Source: JANMAT01 sp031359995
Lineage (GTDB): Bacteria > Actinomycetota > Acidimicrobiia > Acidimicrobiales > Ilumatobacteraceae
DNA length: 64,000 nucleotides
Reading direction: 5' to 3'
Assembly (NCBI GenBank): GCA_031359995.1
Contig: JANMAT010000007.1
Location: forward strand, 42,434 to 106,433
Shown here: piece after piece, positions 53,966 through 62,981 of the stretch
Numbering within the stretch: position 1 is the stretch's first letter
How the letters are laid out: each line of letters starts with the position of its first letter
Notes under the pieces: model-generated
Databases searched by the model: none
The model's input: the letters and a program-made list of their open reading frames with translations, nothing else
What the model was told of the DNA's origin: nothing
Program-made: the position numbers and the translations under genes

Positions 53966-55543
53966 TCAGTAGATGAACTGGCTCACCAGATCGTCGAGCT
54001 CCGCGGCCATGCCGGCCAACTCGTGCGCGGCACCCTGTGCCGCCCGGGCACCCTCGGACGTGACCGCGGCGGCGTTGGCGACGTCGCCGATCACCTCGAG
54101 GATCGATGTGGCCCCGTGCGACGCCTCGGACACGCCGTGGAGCAGCTCGCTGGCCGTCGCGCTCTGCTGGCTGACGGCAGCCGAGATCGACTCCTGGCTC
54201 TCGCTGATGCGGTTGGCCACCTCGACGATCTGACCGATCGCCGCCGCGGCCGCCGCGGTGCGCTCCTGCACGGCGGCCACCGTGTCGGTGATCTTCCCGG
54301 TGGCCGTGGTGGTCTGGCGGGCCAGCTCCTTCACCTCACCGGCGACCACCGCGAACCCCTTGCCGGCCTCGCCGGCCCGGGCCGCTTCGATGGTCGCGTT
54401 CAGGGCCAGCAGGTTGGTCATGTCGGCGATGTCGGTGATGACACCGACGACGTGGCCGATCTGCTGCGTCGCCTCGCCCAGCTCCTCGATGAGAACCGAC
54501 ATGCGCGAGGTCACGCCCACAGCGGTGGCGGCCACCTCGGTGGCCTCGTGGGCCGACGCGGCGATGTTGCGCACGCTGGTGCCGATCTGGTCGGTGCCGG
54601 CGTAGGCCATCTCGACGCGGGTGGCCACCTGGGTGGCCGCGCTGCTGACGGTCTCGGCGTGGGTGCTCGTCTGCGCCGACGACGACGCCAGCTCGGTCGC
54701 CACGCCGGCCAGCCGGGCCGACGACTGCCCGAGGTCACCGGCCCGGGCGCCGATGGCGGCGACGGCGGCCTGGATGCGCTCCGACGACTCGTTGAACGCC
54801 CGACCCAGTTCGCCGAACTCGTTGGTGCCCTCGGCGTCGACCCTCGTGGTCAGGTCGCCTGCCGCCAGCTGACGCAGCGCGTCCATGACCCGCCGCAGCG
54901 GACGCACCACGCTCCGGGTGATGGCGATGGCGACCGACACGAGCACGAGCGCAGTCAGCGCGGTGAGCCCGAGGGTGACGAGGCGGGCCCGGCGTACCTG
55001 GTCGGCGGCGGCGGCCACGGCCCGGTCGCTGTCACCTTTGATGACGTCGGACAGCGACGGGATGTTCGCCTCGAGCTTGCGGAACAGGTCAAGGAACTCG
55101 GGCAGCTTGGCCCGCGCTCCGGCCTGGTCGGTCTTGGCCTGATCGATGATCTCGGTCGCGAAGGTGACGTACCGGTCGAGATCGGTCTGCAGGACGGTGA
55201 GGGCGTCGTCCGCGGCCTTGGTGCCTGTGGCCGCGGCGGCATCGTGCAGCCCGCCGAGCAGGCTCTCGCCGTCGCCCTTGATGCGGTCGAACGCGCTCTT
55301 CTTGCCCTCGGGCGTGGGGCCTATCAGCACGGCAGCGATCACGTCGGCCCGGATCGCGTCGTGCGACATGTCGGCTTCCATCTCCATCTGGCGGGCCGCT
55401 CCCGCCGCCTCCACTGCGTTCGCCTTGGCCTGCAGGCCGCCGTAGTTCCGCCATGCGCCGAACCCGAGCAACGCCATCGCCAGGAGCGCCACCGACACCA
55501 GCACGGCGAGCTTGTGGGGCACCTTCATCGTCTTCGATCTCAT
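53966..55543 (-). CDS. Methyl-accepting chemotaxis-type receptor
   Basis: 525 residues. TM1 about 9-28, an extracytoplasmic four-helix-type sensor (about 29-180), TM2 about 184-206, HAMP (RSVVRPLRRVMDALRQLAAGDLTTRV), then the signalling hairpin with NLLALNATIEAARAGEAGKGFAVVAGEVKELARQT. GGAGGT 5 nt before the ATG at 55543 decides the start over a GTG at 55558. No che genes are in the window, so it may couple to a distant array or control another output. The ligand is unknown. Confidence 0.88.
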   Translation of the reverse strand: MRSKTMKVPHKLAVLVSVALLAMALLGFGAWRNYGGLQAKANAVEAAGAARQMEMEADMSHDAIRADVIAAVLIGPTPEGKKSAFDRIKGDGESLLGGLHDAAAATGTKAADDALTVLQTDLDRYVTFATEIIDQAKTDQAGARAKLPEFLDLFRKLEANIPSLSDVIKGDSDRAVAAAADQVRRARLVTLGLTALTALVLVSVAIAITRSVVRPLRRVMDALRQLAAGDLTTRVDAEGTNEFGELGRAFNESSERIQAAVAAIGARAGDLGQSSARLAGVATELASSSAQTSTHAETVSSAATQVATRVEMAYAGTDQIGTSVRNIAASAHEATEVAATAVGVTSRMSVLIEELGEATQQIGHVVGVITDIADMTNLLALNATIEAARAGEAGKGFAVVAGEVKELARQTTTATGKITDTVAAVQERTAAAAAAIGQIVEVANRISESQESISAAVSQQSATASELLHGVSEASHGATSILEVIGDVANAAAVTSEGARAAQGAAHELAGMAAELDDLVSQFIY

Positions 55544-55722
55544 CCCTGACCTCCGCACGACCGCAGCTCCGTGGCGCTCACACGACAGTCATCGGGTCCG
55601 CCAAGGGGTTCCTGTAGGGCCAACTTGTCGGCACCAGGGCCGTTGGTCCCCTGGTTGGGGTAGGTTCCGCACGTCGCGCGCACGGGGCCGCCGCCGGTCG
55701 GCCCTGCCCCGCTGGAGGAACG

Positions 55723-56853
55723 ATGCTGAACAGACTCGACGACTACCCGATCCACCAGACGCCGGAACCGATCGCCCATCCGGCCACGTCGGATCGCAAC
55801 GTCTACGACCGCACCTGGTTCAACGGGTACACCGCCGATGGGTCGCGGTACTTCGGCATCGGCATGGCGATCTACCCCCATCGCGGCGTCCTCGATTGCG
55901 CGTTCAGCACGGTGGAGTGCGACGGGCGGCAGCATGCGTTCTACGGCTCGCGCCGCGCCCCGCTGGAGCGCACCGACATGCAGGTCGGCCCCTTCCGCAT
56001 CGAGATCATCGAACCGCTGCGGCGCACGCGCGTGGTGCTCGACGACAACAGCACCGGCATCGCCTGCGACCTCACGTTCTCGGCCCGCACCTCGGCCATC
56101 CAGGAAGCGCGCCAGACGCTGCGCCACGGCGCCCGCCGCGTGATGGATGCCACCCGGTTCGACCAGTTCGGGCGATGGTCGGGTGTCGTCAAGCACCCCG
56201 ACGGTGAGTTCACCGTCGGCGAGGCGACGTTCTTCGGCACCAAGGACCGCTCGTGGGGTGTGCGCCGGGTGGGCGAGCCCGAGCACGGCGGCGCGCCGCT
56301 GCCCATGGGCAGCGCGTTCTTCCTGTGGGCCCCGCTGATCTGGGACGACCACATCACCCACGCCATCTTCTTCGACGGCCAGCGCGGCGAGGCGCTGGTG
56401 CGCGAGGGCATCGTGGCGCCGTCGTTCCCGAGCGAGGCCGAGATCCCCGCCGCGCTCGAAGGCACCGACGAGCGCATGGCCACCGCCGTGCACCGCGTGC
56501 GCTACCACCCGGGCACGCGGCTGGCGTCGAGCGCCGAGATCGACCTGATCGACGTGTACGGCAAGGTCCGCACCATCTCGCTCGAACCACTGTTGAAGTT
56601 CCAGATGAAGGGCCTCGGCTACGGGCACCTCGAGTGGGGGCAGGGCGTGTACAAGGGGGAGCTCGCGGTGGGCAGCGAGTCGTTCGACCCGCTCACCCTC
56701 GACCCGCTCGGCCGCGACAACCTGCACGTGCAGCAGGTGGTGCGGGCCACCGATGGCGACGGCCGCGTCGGCACCGGCGTCCTGGAGCAGATCGTCGCCG
56801 GCCCGTACGCGCCGGGCGGGTTCACCCAGTTCCTGGACGGCGCCCAGGCGTAG
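55723..56853 (+). CDS. Conserved hypothetical protein (DUF7064/DUF7065-like)
   Basis: 376 residues rich in beta strands, possibly a lipocalin/CrtC-like double barrel: WFNGYTADGSRYFGIGMAIYPHRGVLDCAFSTVE, RFDQFGRWSGVVKHPDGEFTVGE, DRSWGVRRVGEPEHG and FFLWAPLIWDDHITHAIFFDGQRGEAL. The layout resembles the DUF7065/DUF7064 proteins found with steroid and terpenoid catabolic genes in actinobacteria and sphingomonads. GGAGGAACG precedes the ATG. No enzymatic motif is known. Confidence 0.6.
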   Translation: MLNRLDDYPIHQTPEPIAHPATSDRNVYDRTWFNGYTADGSRYFGIGMAIYPHRGVLDCAFSTVECDGRQHAFYGSRRAPLERTDMQVGPFRIEIIEPLRRTRVVLDDNSTGIACDLTFSARTSAIQEARQTLRHGARRVMDATRFDQFGRWSGVVKHPDGEFTVGEATFFGTKDRSWGVRRVGEPEHGGAPLPMGSAFFLWAPLIWDDHITHAIFFDGQRGEALVREGIVAPSFPSEAEIPAALEGTDERMATAVHRVRYHPGTRLASSAEIDLIDVYGKVRTISLEPLLKFQMKGLGYGHLEWGQGVYKGELAVGSESFDPLTLDPLGRDNLHVQQVVRATDGDGRVGTGVLEQIVAGPYAPGGFTQFLDGAQA

Positions 56854-56925
56854 CCGCGGTCGCGTCACCGGACTCCCTCGGTAGAGTGGCCGCCGGGCGG
56901 CCAACGTGGGACACGGAGGTCGGGG

Positions 56926-58614
56926 ATGCGACGGATGCGGACCGTTGCGGCGGGCGTGGTCGCCGCCGCGCTCGGCACGGTGCTGCCACTGCAGGTCGAG
57001 CGGGCCGGGGCGACCGCTGCGATACCGAACCGCGTGCTCGACACGCGAGACGGCACCGGTGCACCCCTGCGCCGGCTGACGCCGGGCGAGGTGCTCGTGC
57101 TGCCGGTGCGCGCCGCGGTCACCGCCGGCGCCACGGTCGCCTCGCTCGACCTCACCGCGGTCGACGCCGTCGGTGCCGGCTACGTGACGGTGTGGCCGTG
57201 CGGCCAGAGCGTGCCCGCCACGTCGATCCTGAACTTCGTGCCCGGCCGGGTGGCGGCCAACCACGCCATGGTGGGCATCGGCACCGGCGGCGTGTGCCTC
57301 AGCACCTCGCAGCCCGTCGACCTGGTGGCCGACCTGATGGGCTGGTTCACCGATTCCGCCGACTACACCGGCGCGGCCCCCACCCGGCTGGTCGACACCC
57401 GCATCACGGCGACGCCGTTCGCCGCCGGCGAGGAGCGACGCATCCGCGTCACCGGTGGCGCCGGCTACCGGTCCGCGTTCGGTGCGGTGGCCCTGAACAT
57501 CACTGTGGTCGACCCACGGTTCGACGGCTTCGTGGTCGTGTACCCCTGCGGCGCCCCGCCGCTGGCGTCGACCGTGAACTTCCGCGCCGGCGAGATCGTG
57601 CCCAACTTCACGGTGGTCGGCTTCAGCGGCGGCGACGTGTGCCTGTCGAGCAGCGCGGCCACCGGCATCGTGGTCGACAGCTTCGGCTGGTCGACCGGCA
57701 CGGCGCGCCTCCACTCGACGGCGCCGTCGCGCCTGATCGACACGCGCGATGGCACGGGCTGGCCGAGCGGCACCGCTGGCGGCTTCGTGACCGCGTGGCC
57801 GTGCGACCAGAGCATGCCGCTGGCGTCGGTGCTGAACCTGCGGCCCGGCTACCTCGGTTCGAACTTCACCTACCTGCCCCTGTCGGCCGCCGGCACCGTG
57901 TGCCTGTCCGCCTCCACCAACGACAGATCGCCCGTGCACCTCGTGGCCGATGCCGTCGGGTGGGAGACGGGTGGCCCGGCCCGTCAGCCGCCGCCGCCCG
58001 ACCCGGTGCCGACTGGCGATCACTTCGCCACCCTGCCGCCCGGCTCGGCCCTGCCCAGCGAGGCGGCTTGCGCCAAGGCCGTGCGGCCGGCGGCCGAGAC
58101 GCGCGCCGACAACGCCGCGCCCAACGGCACGAAGGGCACGCAGCCCAACTCGCTGCACCCGCGGGTCACCGGCAACTTCACCGGCACCACCGACGAGATC
58201 CTGCAGTGGGCCGCGTGCAAGTGGGGCATCGACGAGGACGCCGTGCGGGCCCAGATCGCCAAGGAGTCGTGGTGGCACATGAGCACCGTGGGCGACAACG
58301 GTGAGTCGTTCGGGCTGGGCCAGGTGCGCGTGCCGTTCCACGGCACCGCGTTCGTGGACGACAACGCCGAGCGCTCGTCGGCCTACAACGTCGACGACAC
58401 GTACGCCGTGTGGCGCTCGTGCTTCGAGGGCGAGCTCACGTGGTTGAACACCGTGGAGCGCGTGGGCACCTACGCCGCCGGCGACCTGTGGGGCTGCACC
58501 GGCGTGTGGTTCTCGGGTCGCTGGCACGTGCCCGGCGCCGACACCTACATCGCCGCCGTGCAGGACTACCTGGCCCGCAAGGTCTGGGCGACTCCCGAGT
58601 TCCTCGCCGGCTGA
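56926..58614 (+). CDS. Secreted LDTR-repeat protein with C-terminal lytic-transglycosylase-like domain
   Basis: 562 residues. Signal peptide MRRMRTVAAGVVAAALGTVLPL; GGAGGT 8 nt upstream. Two full repeats (about 33-142, 148-262) carry VLDTRDGTG and LVDTRITAT. A third (about 265-350) is shortened: LIDTRDGTG is followed almost at once by GGFVTAWPCDQSMP, so about 45 residues of the middle strands are gone. After PPPPDPVP, the last 185 residues contain AACKWGIDEDAVRAQIAKESWW (Glu about 446) and GESFGLGQVR, the SLT/lysozyme-like catalytic region. Cell-wall cleavage is inferred. Confidence 0.8.
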   Translation: MRRMRTVAAGVVAAALGTVLPLQVERAGATAAIPNRVLDTRDGTGAPLRRLTPGEVLVLPVRAAVTAGATVASLDLTAVDAVGAGYVTVWPCGQSVPATSILNFVPGRVAANHAMVGIGTGGVCLSTSQPVDLVADLMGWFTDSADYTGAAPTRLVDTRITATPFAAGEERRIRVTGGAGYRSAFGAVALNITVVDPRFDGFVVVYPCGAPPLASTVNFRAGEIVPNFTVVGFSGGDVCLSSSAATGIVVDSFGWSTGTARLHSTAPSRLIDTRDGTGWPSGTAGGFVTAWPCDQSMPLASVLNLRPGYLGSNFTYLPLSAAGTVCLSASTNDRSPVHLVADAVGWETGGPARQPPPPDPVPTGDHFATLPPGSALPSEAACAKAVRPAAETRADNAAPNGTKGTQPNSLHPRVTGNFTGTTDEILQWAACKWGIDEDAVRAQIAKESWWHMSTVGDNGESFGLGQVRVPFHGTAFVDDNAERSSAYNVDDTYAVWRSCFEGELTWLNTVERVGTYAAGDLWGCTGVWFSGRWHVPGADTYIAAVQDYLARKVWATPEFLAG

Positions 58615-58655
58615 CGCGGTGGTCGACCGGTCGGCCGGCGAGGCTCGCTCGTGCT

Positions 58656-60389
58656 CTACCCGCGCCCGTGGCGCAGCAGCCGCCCGGGCGTGGCGCCCGT
58701 GCACTCGCCGTGCTCGAACGTAACCTCGCCGTTCACGAGGATGGCGTCGTAGCCCTTGGCCCGCTGCACGCGCCGCCACTCGCCACCGGGCAGGTCGTAC
58801 ACGGCCTCACCGATCCACGGCGGGTCGATGGCCAGCTCCTCCATGTCGTACACCACGACGTCGGCCGCCGCTCCTTCGCGCAGCACGCCGCGGTCGCGGA
58901 AGCCGGCGGCGTGGGCCGGCAGGTTCGACAGGCGGTAGTGCGCCTCCTCGAGCGTGACCACACCTTCGTCGCGCACGAGCCACATGAGGAAGTCGGTGGT
59001 GTAGGCGCCACCGGTGAAGAACTTCGTGTGGGCGCCGCCGTCGGACACGCCCGGGATGGCATACGGCGAGTCGTTCATCATCTCGGCCATGAACCCGGCG
59101 TTGGAACCCTTGTCGGGCCCGAGGAACTCGACGTTCAGGTCGCCGGCCAGCGACAGGTCGAGCATCGCTTCGATCACGCTCTTGCCCTCGGTGTCGGCGA
59201 TCTCGCCAACCGAACGACCGACGTACTTCTGCAGATCGGCCTGGCGGTTCACGCCCTGGATCACGAGGTCGCGCGGGTTGCCGCCGACGCCGGCCTGGAT
59301 CACTTGCAGGCGCCGGTCGGCCTCCTCGGCCTCGGCCACCAGCGCGGCCCGCAGTTCGGGGTCGCGCATCTTGGTCGCCTTCTCGTTCTTGGTGCCGGTG
59401 GTGACGGCGCGCCACGCCGGCGACGCGTCGTACAGGTTCCAGTGCTCGAGCGTGAACGCGAAGCCGGCCCGACCGGTGCCGCACTGGGCGAACATCGGCA
59501 GCCCCTGCTCGCGGCACTTGTCGATCCACTTGAGCGGGCGCTGGTGCACCATCGGGTCCTTGCGCGACGGCGCCACCACGTTGTGAAGGATGGGTCGCTG
59601 CGCGGTAGCAGCCAGCTTCTCGAGGAAGGCGAGGTCTTCGCGGATGTCGCCCGCGGCCTGGGTGATCTGGATGAAGCCCTCGTCGCGCTCGGCCAGCACC
59701 TGGGCGAGGGCGAGGATGTCGTCGTCGCACATGGTGTCGGTGACCATGGGCGAGCCGTCGAAATCGGCCTGCACGGAGTTCGGGCCGAGGCGCTGGATCG
59801 AGAAGCCGCACAGGCCGGCGTCCATGCCCTCGTGCAGCAGGCGCTGCATCTCCTTGCGCTCCTGCTCGGTGGCCGGCCGGCTCTTGGCCGCCTCCAGCCC
59901 CATCACGTAGGTCATGAGCGACGCGGTGGGCATGTACTGGATGCAGTTCACGCCCTTGGCGATGCGGTCGAGCGAGTCGAGGTACTCGGGGATGGTCTCC
60001 CAGTCCCACGCCATGCCCTGCTCCATGGACGCGTACGGGATGGCCTCGGTGCGCGTCATGGTCAGCATGGACCGCTCGCGGAAGTCCGGGCGCACGGGTG
60101 CGAAGCCGAAGCCGCAGTTGCCCAGCACCACCGACGTGACCCCGTGCCACCCGGAGATGGTGCACCACGGGTCCCAGCGGATCTGGGCGTCGTAGTGCGT
60201 GTGCAGGTCGACGAAGCCGGGCGCCACGATGCGGTCGGTCGCATCGACGACCCGTTCGGCCGTGCCCCGGGGGCGGCCTCCGATCTGGACGATGCTGCCG
60301 TCCTTGATCCAGACATCACCGCGGTAACGAGGCACGCGTGTGCCATCCACGATGGTGCCACCCTTGATGTGCACGTCGAAGTCGGTCAT
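58656..60389 (-). CDS. N-acyl-D-amino-acid deacylase-like amidohydrolase
   Basis: 577 residues. PGFVDLHTHYDAQIRWDPWCTISGWHGVTSVVLGNCGFGFAPVRP is the D-aminoacylase signature, with HTH metal ligands and GNCGFG. PGVSDGGAHTKFF carries the late catalytic Asp. The N- and C-terminal parts form the small beta domain. GGGGGAT precedes the ATG at 60389. Enzymes of this branch act on N-acyl-D-amino acids or related amides; the actinobacterial group has few tested members. It is divergent from an SDR. Confidence 0.85.
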   Translation of the reverse strand: MTDFDVHIKGGTIVDGTRVPRYRGDVWIKDGSIVQIGGRPRGTAERVVDATDRIVAPGFVDLHTHYDAQIRWDPWCTISGWHGVTSVVLGNCGFGFAPVRPDFRERSMLTMTRTEAIPYASMEQGMAWDWETIPEYLDSLDRIAKGVNCIQYMPTASLMTYVMGLEAAKSRPATEQERKEMQRLLHEGMDAGLCGFSIQRLGPNSVQADFDGSPMVTDTMCDDDILALAQVLAERDEGFIQITQAAGDIREDLAFLEKLAATAQRPILHNVVAPSRKDPMVHQRPLKWIDKCREQGLPMFAQCGTGRAGFAFTLEHWNLYDASPAWRAVTTGTKNEKATKMRDPELRAALVAEAEEADRRLQVIQAGVGGNPRDLVIQGVNRQADLQKYVGRSVGEIADTEGKSVIEAMLDLSLAGDLNVEFLGPDKGSNAGFMAEMMNDSPYAIPGVSDGGAHTKFFTGGAYTTDFLMWLVRDEGVVTLEEAHYRLSNLPAHAAGFRDRGVLREGAAADVVVYDMEELAIDPPWIGEAVYDLPGGEWRRVQRAKGYDAILVNGEVTFEHGECTGATPGRLLRHGRG

Positions 60390-60503
60390 TGGATCCCCCA
60401 ACCCTTGCTGACGACAACCACAATGGTACTGCCTGTGGGCGCCCGGCGATACTGGGTGTTCGGTGCCACCTGGGGGTGCGCACTTGGTCGTGGGGAGGCC
60501 GTC

Positions 60504-61298
60504 GTGCTGTTGTCGAACAAGATCGCCATCGTGACGGGCGCCGGGTCGGGCATCGGCGCCGCCAGCGCGCTGCGCTTCGCGGCCGAGGGCGCCGCCGTCG
60601 TGGTGGCCGACATCCGCCTGAACAAGGCCCAGGAGACGGTGGCCACCATCACCGATGCCGGCGGCCACGCGGTGGCCGTCGGTGTCGACGTGGCCGATGC
60701 CGAGTCGGTACGGGTCATGGTCGAGGCGGCTGTCACCACCTACGGCGGGCTCGACGTGCTGTTCAGCAACGCGGGCACGCTGCGGCCCGGCACCGCGGTG
60801 GAACTGAGCGTCGAGGACTGGGACTTCGTGATGGCGGTCAACGTGCGCTCGGTGTTCCTGGGCGCCAAGTACGCGGTGCCGGTCATGGAGGCGCGCGGCG
60901 GCGGATCCATCATCAACACCGCGTCGATCTCGGGTCTGCACGGAGACGGTGGGGCCGTCGCCTACGCGGCAAGCAAGGCGGCGGTGATCAACCTGACGCG
61001 CGCCCTGTCGACCGATCACGCGCCGTCGGGCATCCGCGTGAACGCCATCTGCCCCGGCACCATCGCCACGCCGCCGGTGCAGCGCATGGCGAAGGTCGAG
61101 GGCTTCATGGCGCTGAACGAGGCCGCCCACGCCCTCGGCCGCGTCGGCCAACCGTCGGAGATCGCGGCGGCGGCCGTGTGGCTGGCGTCGGACGAGTCGT
61201 CGTTCGTGACCGGCGAGGCGCTGGTGGTCGATGGCGGTCTGCATGCCCGCTCGCCGCTCGGTCGTCTCGTCGACCCCCGACCGGCCCACAAGCGCTGA
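60504..61298 (+). CDS. Short-chain dehydrogenase/reductase
   Basis: 264 residues. VTGAGSGIGAASAL, FSNAGTLRPG, NTASISGLHGDGGAVAYAASKAAV (Ser, Tyr, Lys) and EALVVDGGLHA. Asp in VVVADIRLNK favours NAD. The GTG at 60504 is set by GGGGAGG 5 nt before it. It is divergent from the deacylase-like gene over 114 bp. Confidence 0.87.
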   Translation: MLLSNKIAIVTGAGSGIGAASALRFAAEGAAVVVADIRLNKAQETVATITDAGGHAVAVGVDVADAESVRVMVEAAVTTYGGLDVLFSNAGTLRPGTAVELSVEDWDFVMAVNVRSVFLGAKYAVPVMEARGGGSIINTASISGLHGDGGAVAYAASKAAVINLTRALSTDHAPSGIRVNAICPGTIATPPVQRMAKVEGFMALNEAAHALGRVGQPSEIAAAAVWLASDESSFVTGEALVVDGGLHARSPLGRLVDPRPAHKR

Positions 61299-61302
61299 GG
61301 CG

Positions 61303-61950
61303 GTGACGACCGTGCCCCGCCGCAACCGCGTCGACCCGTGGGGCGATTTGCACGCGGTGCCCGAGCGCGGCCTGTTCACCGGCAACCGGGGCTGCGTGGT
61401 CGACGACCACGAGCGCGTCGTGCGTCATCACGGCAGTGCGTTGTGGATCGTGTGCCGCACGTCGTTTCGTGGCTGGAAGGTGGCGCTCGCCCGCCCGCGC
61501 CGGTGGACGCCGCTGTTCTTCCTGGACGACGCCGTGGCCCTGGCCGCCGGCCACCGCCCGTGCGCCACGTGCCGACCCGACGACCACGTGGCCTACCGCG
61601 ATGCCGTCACGCGGGCCGTGGGCGCGCCGGCGCCGCTGAAGGCGGTCGACCTGAACGCCCGCCTGGGTGCCGAGCGGCTGCGGCGTGGCCGGGGGCTCGA
61701 CCGGGCCGGCGATCGCCTCGTGTGGTCGGCGCATCGGGTCGACCTGCCGGACGGGACCGTGGTGATCGACGCCGACGGCGGGACCCGGCTGGTGCTCGGT
61801 CCGCATCTGTGGCGGTTCACCTTCGGCGGCTGGACCGACCCGGTGACCCGACCCGACGACGGTGTCGTCGACGTGCTCACCCCGCCCACGTCGGTGGCAG
61901 CGCTGGCCCACGGCTTCGTGCCCACCCTGCACCCGAGTGTCGGCGCGTAG
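61303..61950 (+). CDS. Uncharacterised protein with Ada-like Cys motif
   Basis: 215 residues. WTPLFFLDDAVALAAGHRPCATCRPDDHVAYRDAV resembles the zinc/methyl-acceptor region of Ada (aaGfRPCxxCrP), but only two Cys are present here. The rest has LVWSAHRVDLPDGTVVIDADGG and LWRFTFGGWTDPVTRP, with no known domain. The start is GTG 61303 or GTG 61312, 4 or 13 nt after the SDR stop. A small metal-binding or DNA-repair-related role is possible; unproven. Confidence 0.6.
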   Translation: MTTVPRRNRVDPWGDLHAVPERGLFTGNRGCVVDDHERVVRHHGSALWIVCRTSFRGWKVALARPRRWTPLFFLDDAVALAAGHRPCATCRPDDHVAYRDAVTRAVGAPAPLKAVDLNARLGAERLRRGRGLDRAGDRLVWSAHRVDLPDGTVVIDADGGTRLVLGPHLWRFTFGGWTDPVTRPDDGVVDVLTPPTSVAALAHGFVPTLHPSVGA

Positions 61951-61964
61951 CTGCCCGGCTCCGG

Positions 61965-62747
61965 TCACTCCTTGGCGACCATCACCTCGGTGGCCTTCAC
62001 GATCATGACCACGTCGTCGCCCTTGGCGATGTCGAGGTCGTCGGTGGCCTCCTGCGTGATGGTGGCGGTCAGCGTCTGCCCGTCGCCCAGCACCGCCTTC
62101 ACACTGGCCATCAGCTCGCCGCGCTGCACGCTGACGACCCGACCGCGCAGCTGGTTGCGGGCGCTCAGCCGCATCTCGGGCCGGGCCGGTGCCGCGCCCG
62201 CCGGCGGGGCCAGCGCCTGTTCCAGGAAGCGCCGCACCGCCCGGGCGTGCTCACGTCGCCACAGGTCGACCAGGTCGCTCTCGGGCCCGGTGGTGAGAGC
62301 GTCGATGGCCGGCGCGAACACCTCGAGCTGGGCCCGCAGCAGGCGCTCGTTGTCGAGCCCGGCGCGGGTGAGAAGCAGGGACTTCACGAGCAGCATGGTA
62401 CGTACGTCGCGCAGGTGCGGGACCGGTTCGTCGAGCCAGGCCGCGGTGGCGCGGCGGCCGGCCGCCCTGGCGCTGAGCACGGCCCGGTCGCGCCCGTGCC
62501 CGGTGGCCTGGGCCTTGCGGGCGACCAGGCCCTTGTCCACCAGCCCGTCGACGGCGCGGTAGGTCAGAGGACGCGACAGCGTCCACACCCGGCCGACGTC
62601 GCCCTCGGGGGCCAGCAGCGTGCCGATGGCCCACCCGTGCGACTGCCCCTCGACCACGAGGGCGAGGCACACCTGCTCGGCCACCGAGAGGGTCGGCGTA
62701 CCGGCCGCCGACCGTCTCGTTCGAGAAGCAGAGTCGGTGGTGGCCAC
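61965..62747 (-). CDS. PadR-like regulator fused to a TOBE (molybdate-binding) domain
   Basis: 260 residues. The N-terminal PadR-type winged helix reads LSVAEQVCLALVVEGQSHGWAIGTLL...VWTLSRPLTYRAVDGLVDKGLV; the central region (about 90-180) is helical. The last 70 residues, RLSARNQLRGRVVSVQRGELMASVKAVLGDGQTLTATITQEATDDLDIAKGDDVVMIVKATEVMVAK, are a Mop/TOBE oxyanion-binding domain. The build suggests a molybdate or tungstate sensor analogous to ModE with a different DNA-binding part. No mod transporter is in the window. It is convergent with the Cys-motif gene. Confidence 0.82.
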   Translation of the reverse strand: MATTDSASRTRRSAAGTPTLSVAEQVCLALVVEGQSHGWAIGTLLAPEGDVGRVWTLSRPLTYRAVDGLVDKGLVARKAQATGHGRDRAVLSARAAGRRATAAWLDEPVPHLRDVRTMLLVKSLLLTRAGLDNERLLRAQLEVFAPAIDALTTGPESDLVDLWRREHARAVRRFLEQALAPPAGAAPARPEMRLSARNQLRGRVVSVQRGELMASVKAVLGDGQTLTATITQEATDDLDIAKGDDVVMIVKATEVMVAKE

Positions 62748-62766
62748 GGGGCGAGCCTACTCAGCG

Positions 62767-62955
62767 CTATCTCTCGTAGGTATCGGCCGGAGTGGTGTCG
62801 TGGGCGTCGAAGCGACCGTTGAGCGCTGGCCGTTTCGCGGCCATGCGGGGATGGGCCAGCTTGACGAGGTTCCGCGGATCCCGTTCACCGGCGATGAGGG
62901 CCTCGATGATCGCCTGGGACGACTTGCCGAGCAGATCGGACACGACCGAGGACAA
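62767..62955 (-). pseudogene. IS110-type transposase remnant
   Basis: A 62-codon frame, LLGKSSQAIIEALIAGERDPRNLVKLAHPRMAAKRPALNGRFDAHD. It matches the middle of IS110-family transposases (VSGRAMLEALIAGERDP...LA.GR.R.K.PAL..AL.GRF..HH) with an internal deletion after PAL. No DEDD or Ser motif and no ends are visible. It is a decayed fragment. Confidence 0.6.
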
Positions 62956-62981
62956 CGACGCTCGGTGGCAGCGTGCCCCGT

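Noticed and set aside
55540..58779. A 1079-codon antisense frame over the DUF7065-like and transglycosylase-like genes
   Set aside because: Low-complexity shadow; the sense genes have ribosome sites, a signal peptide and motifs.
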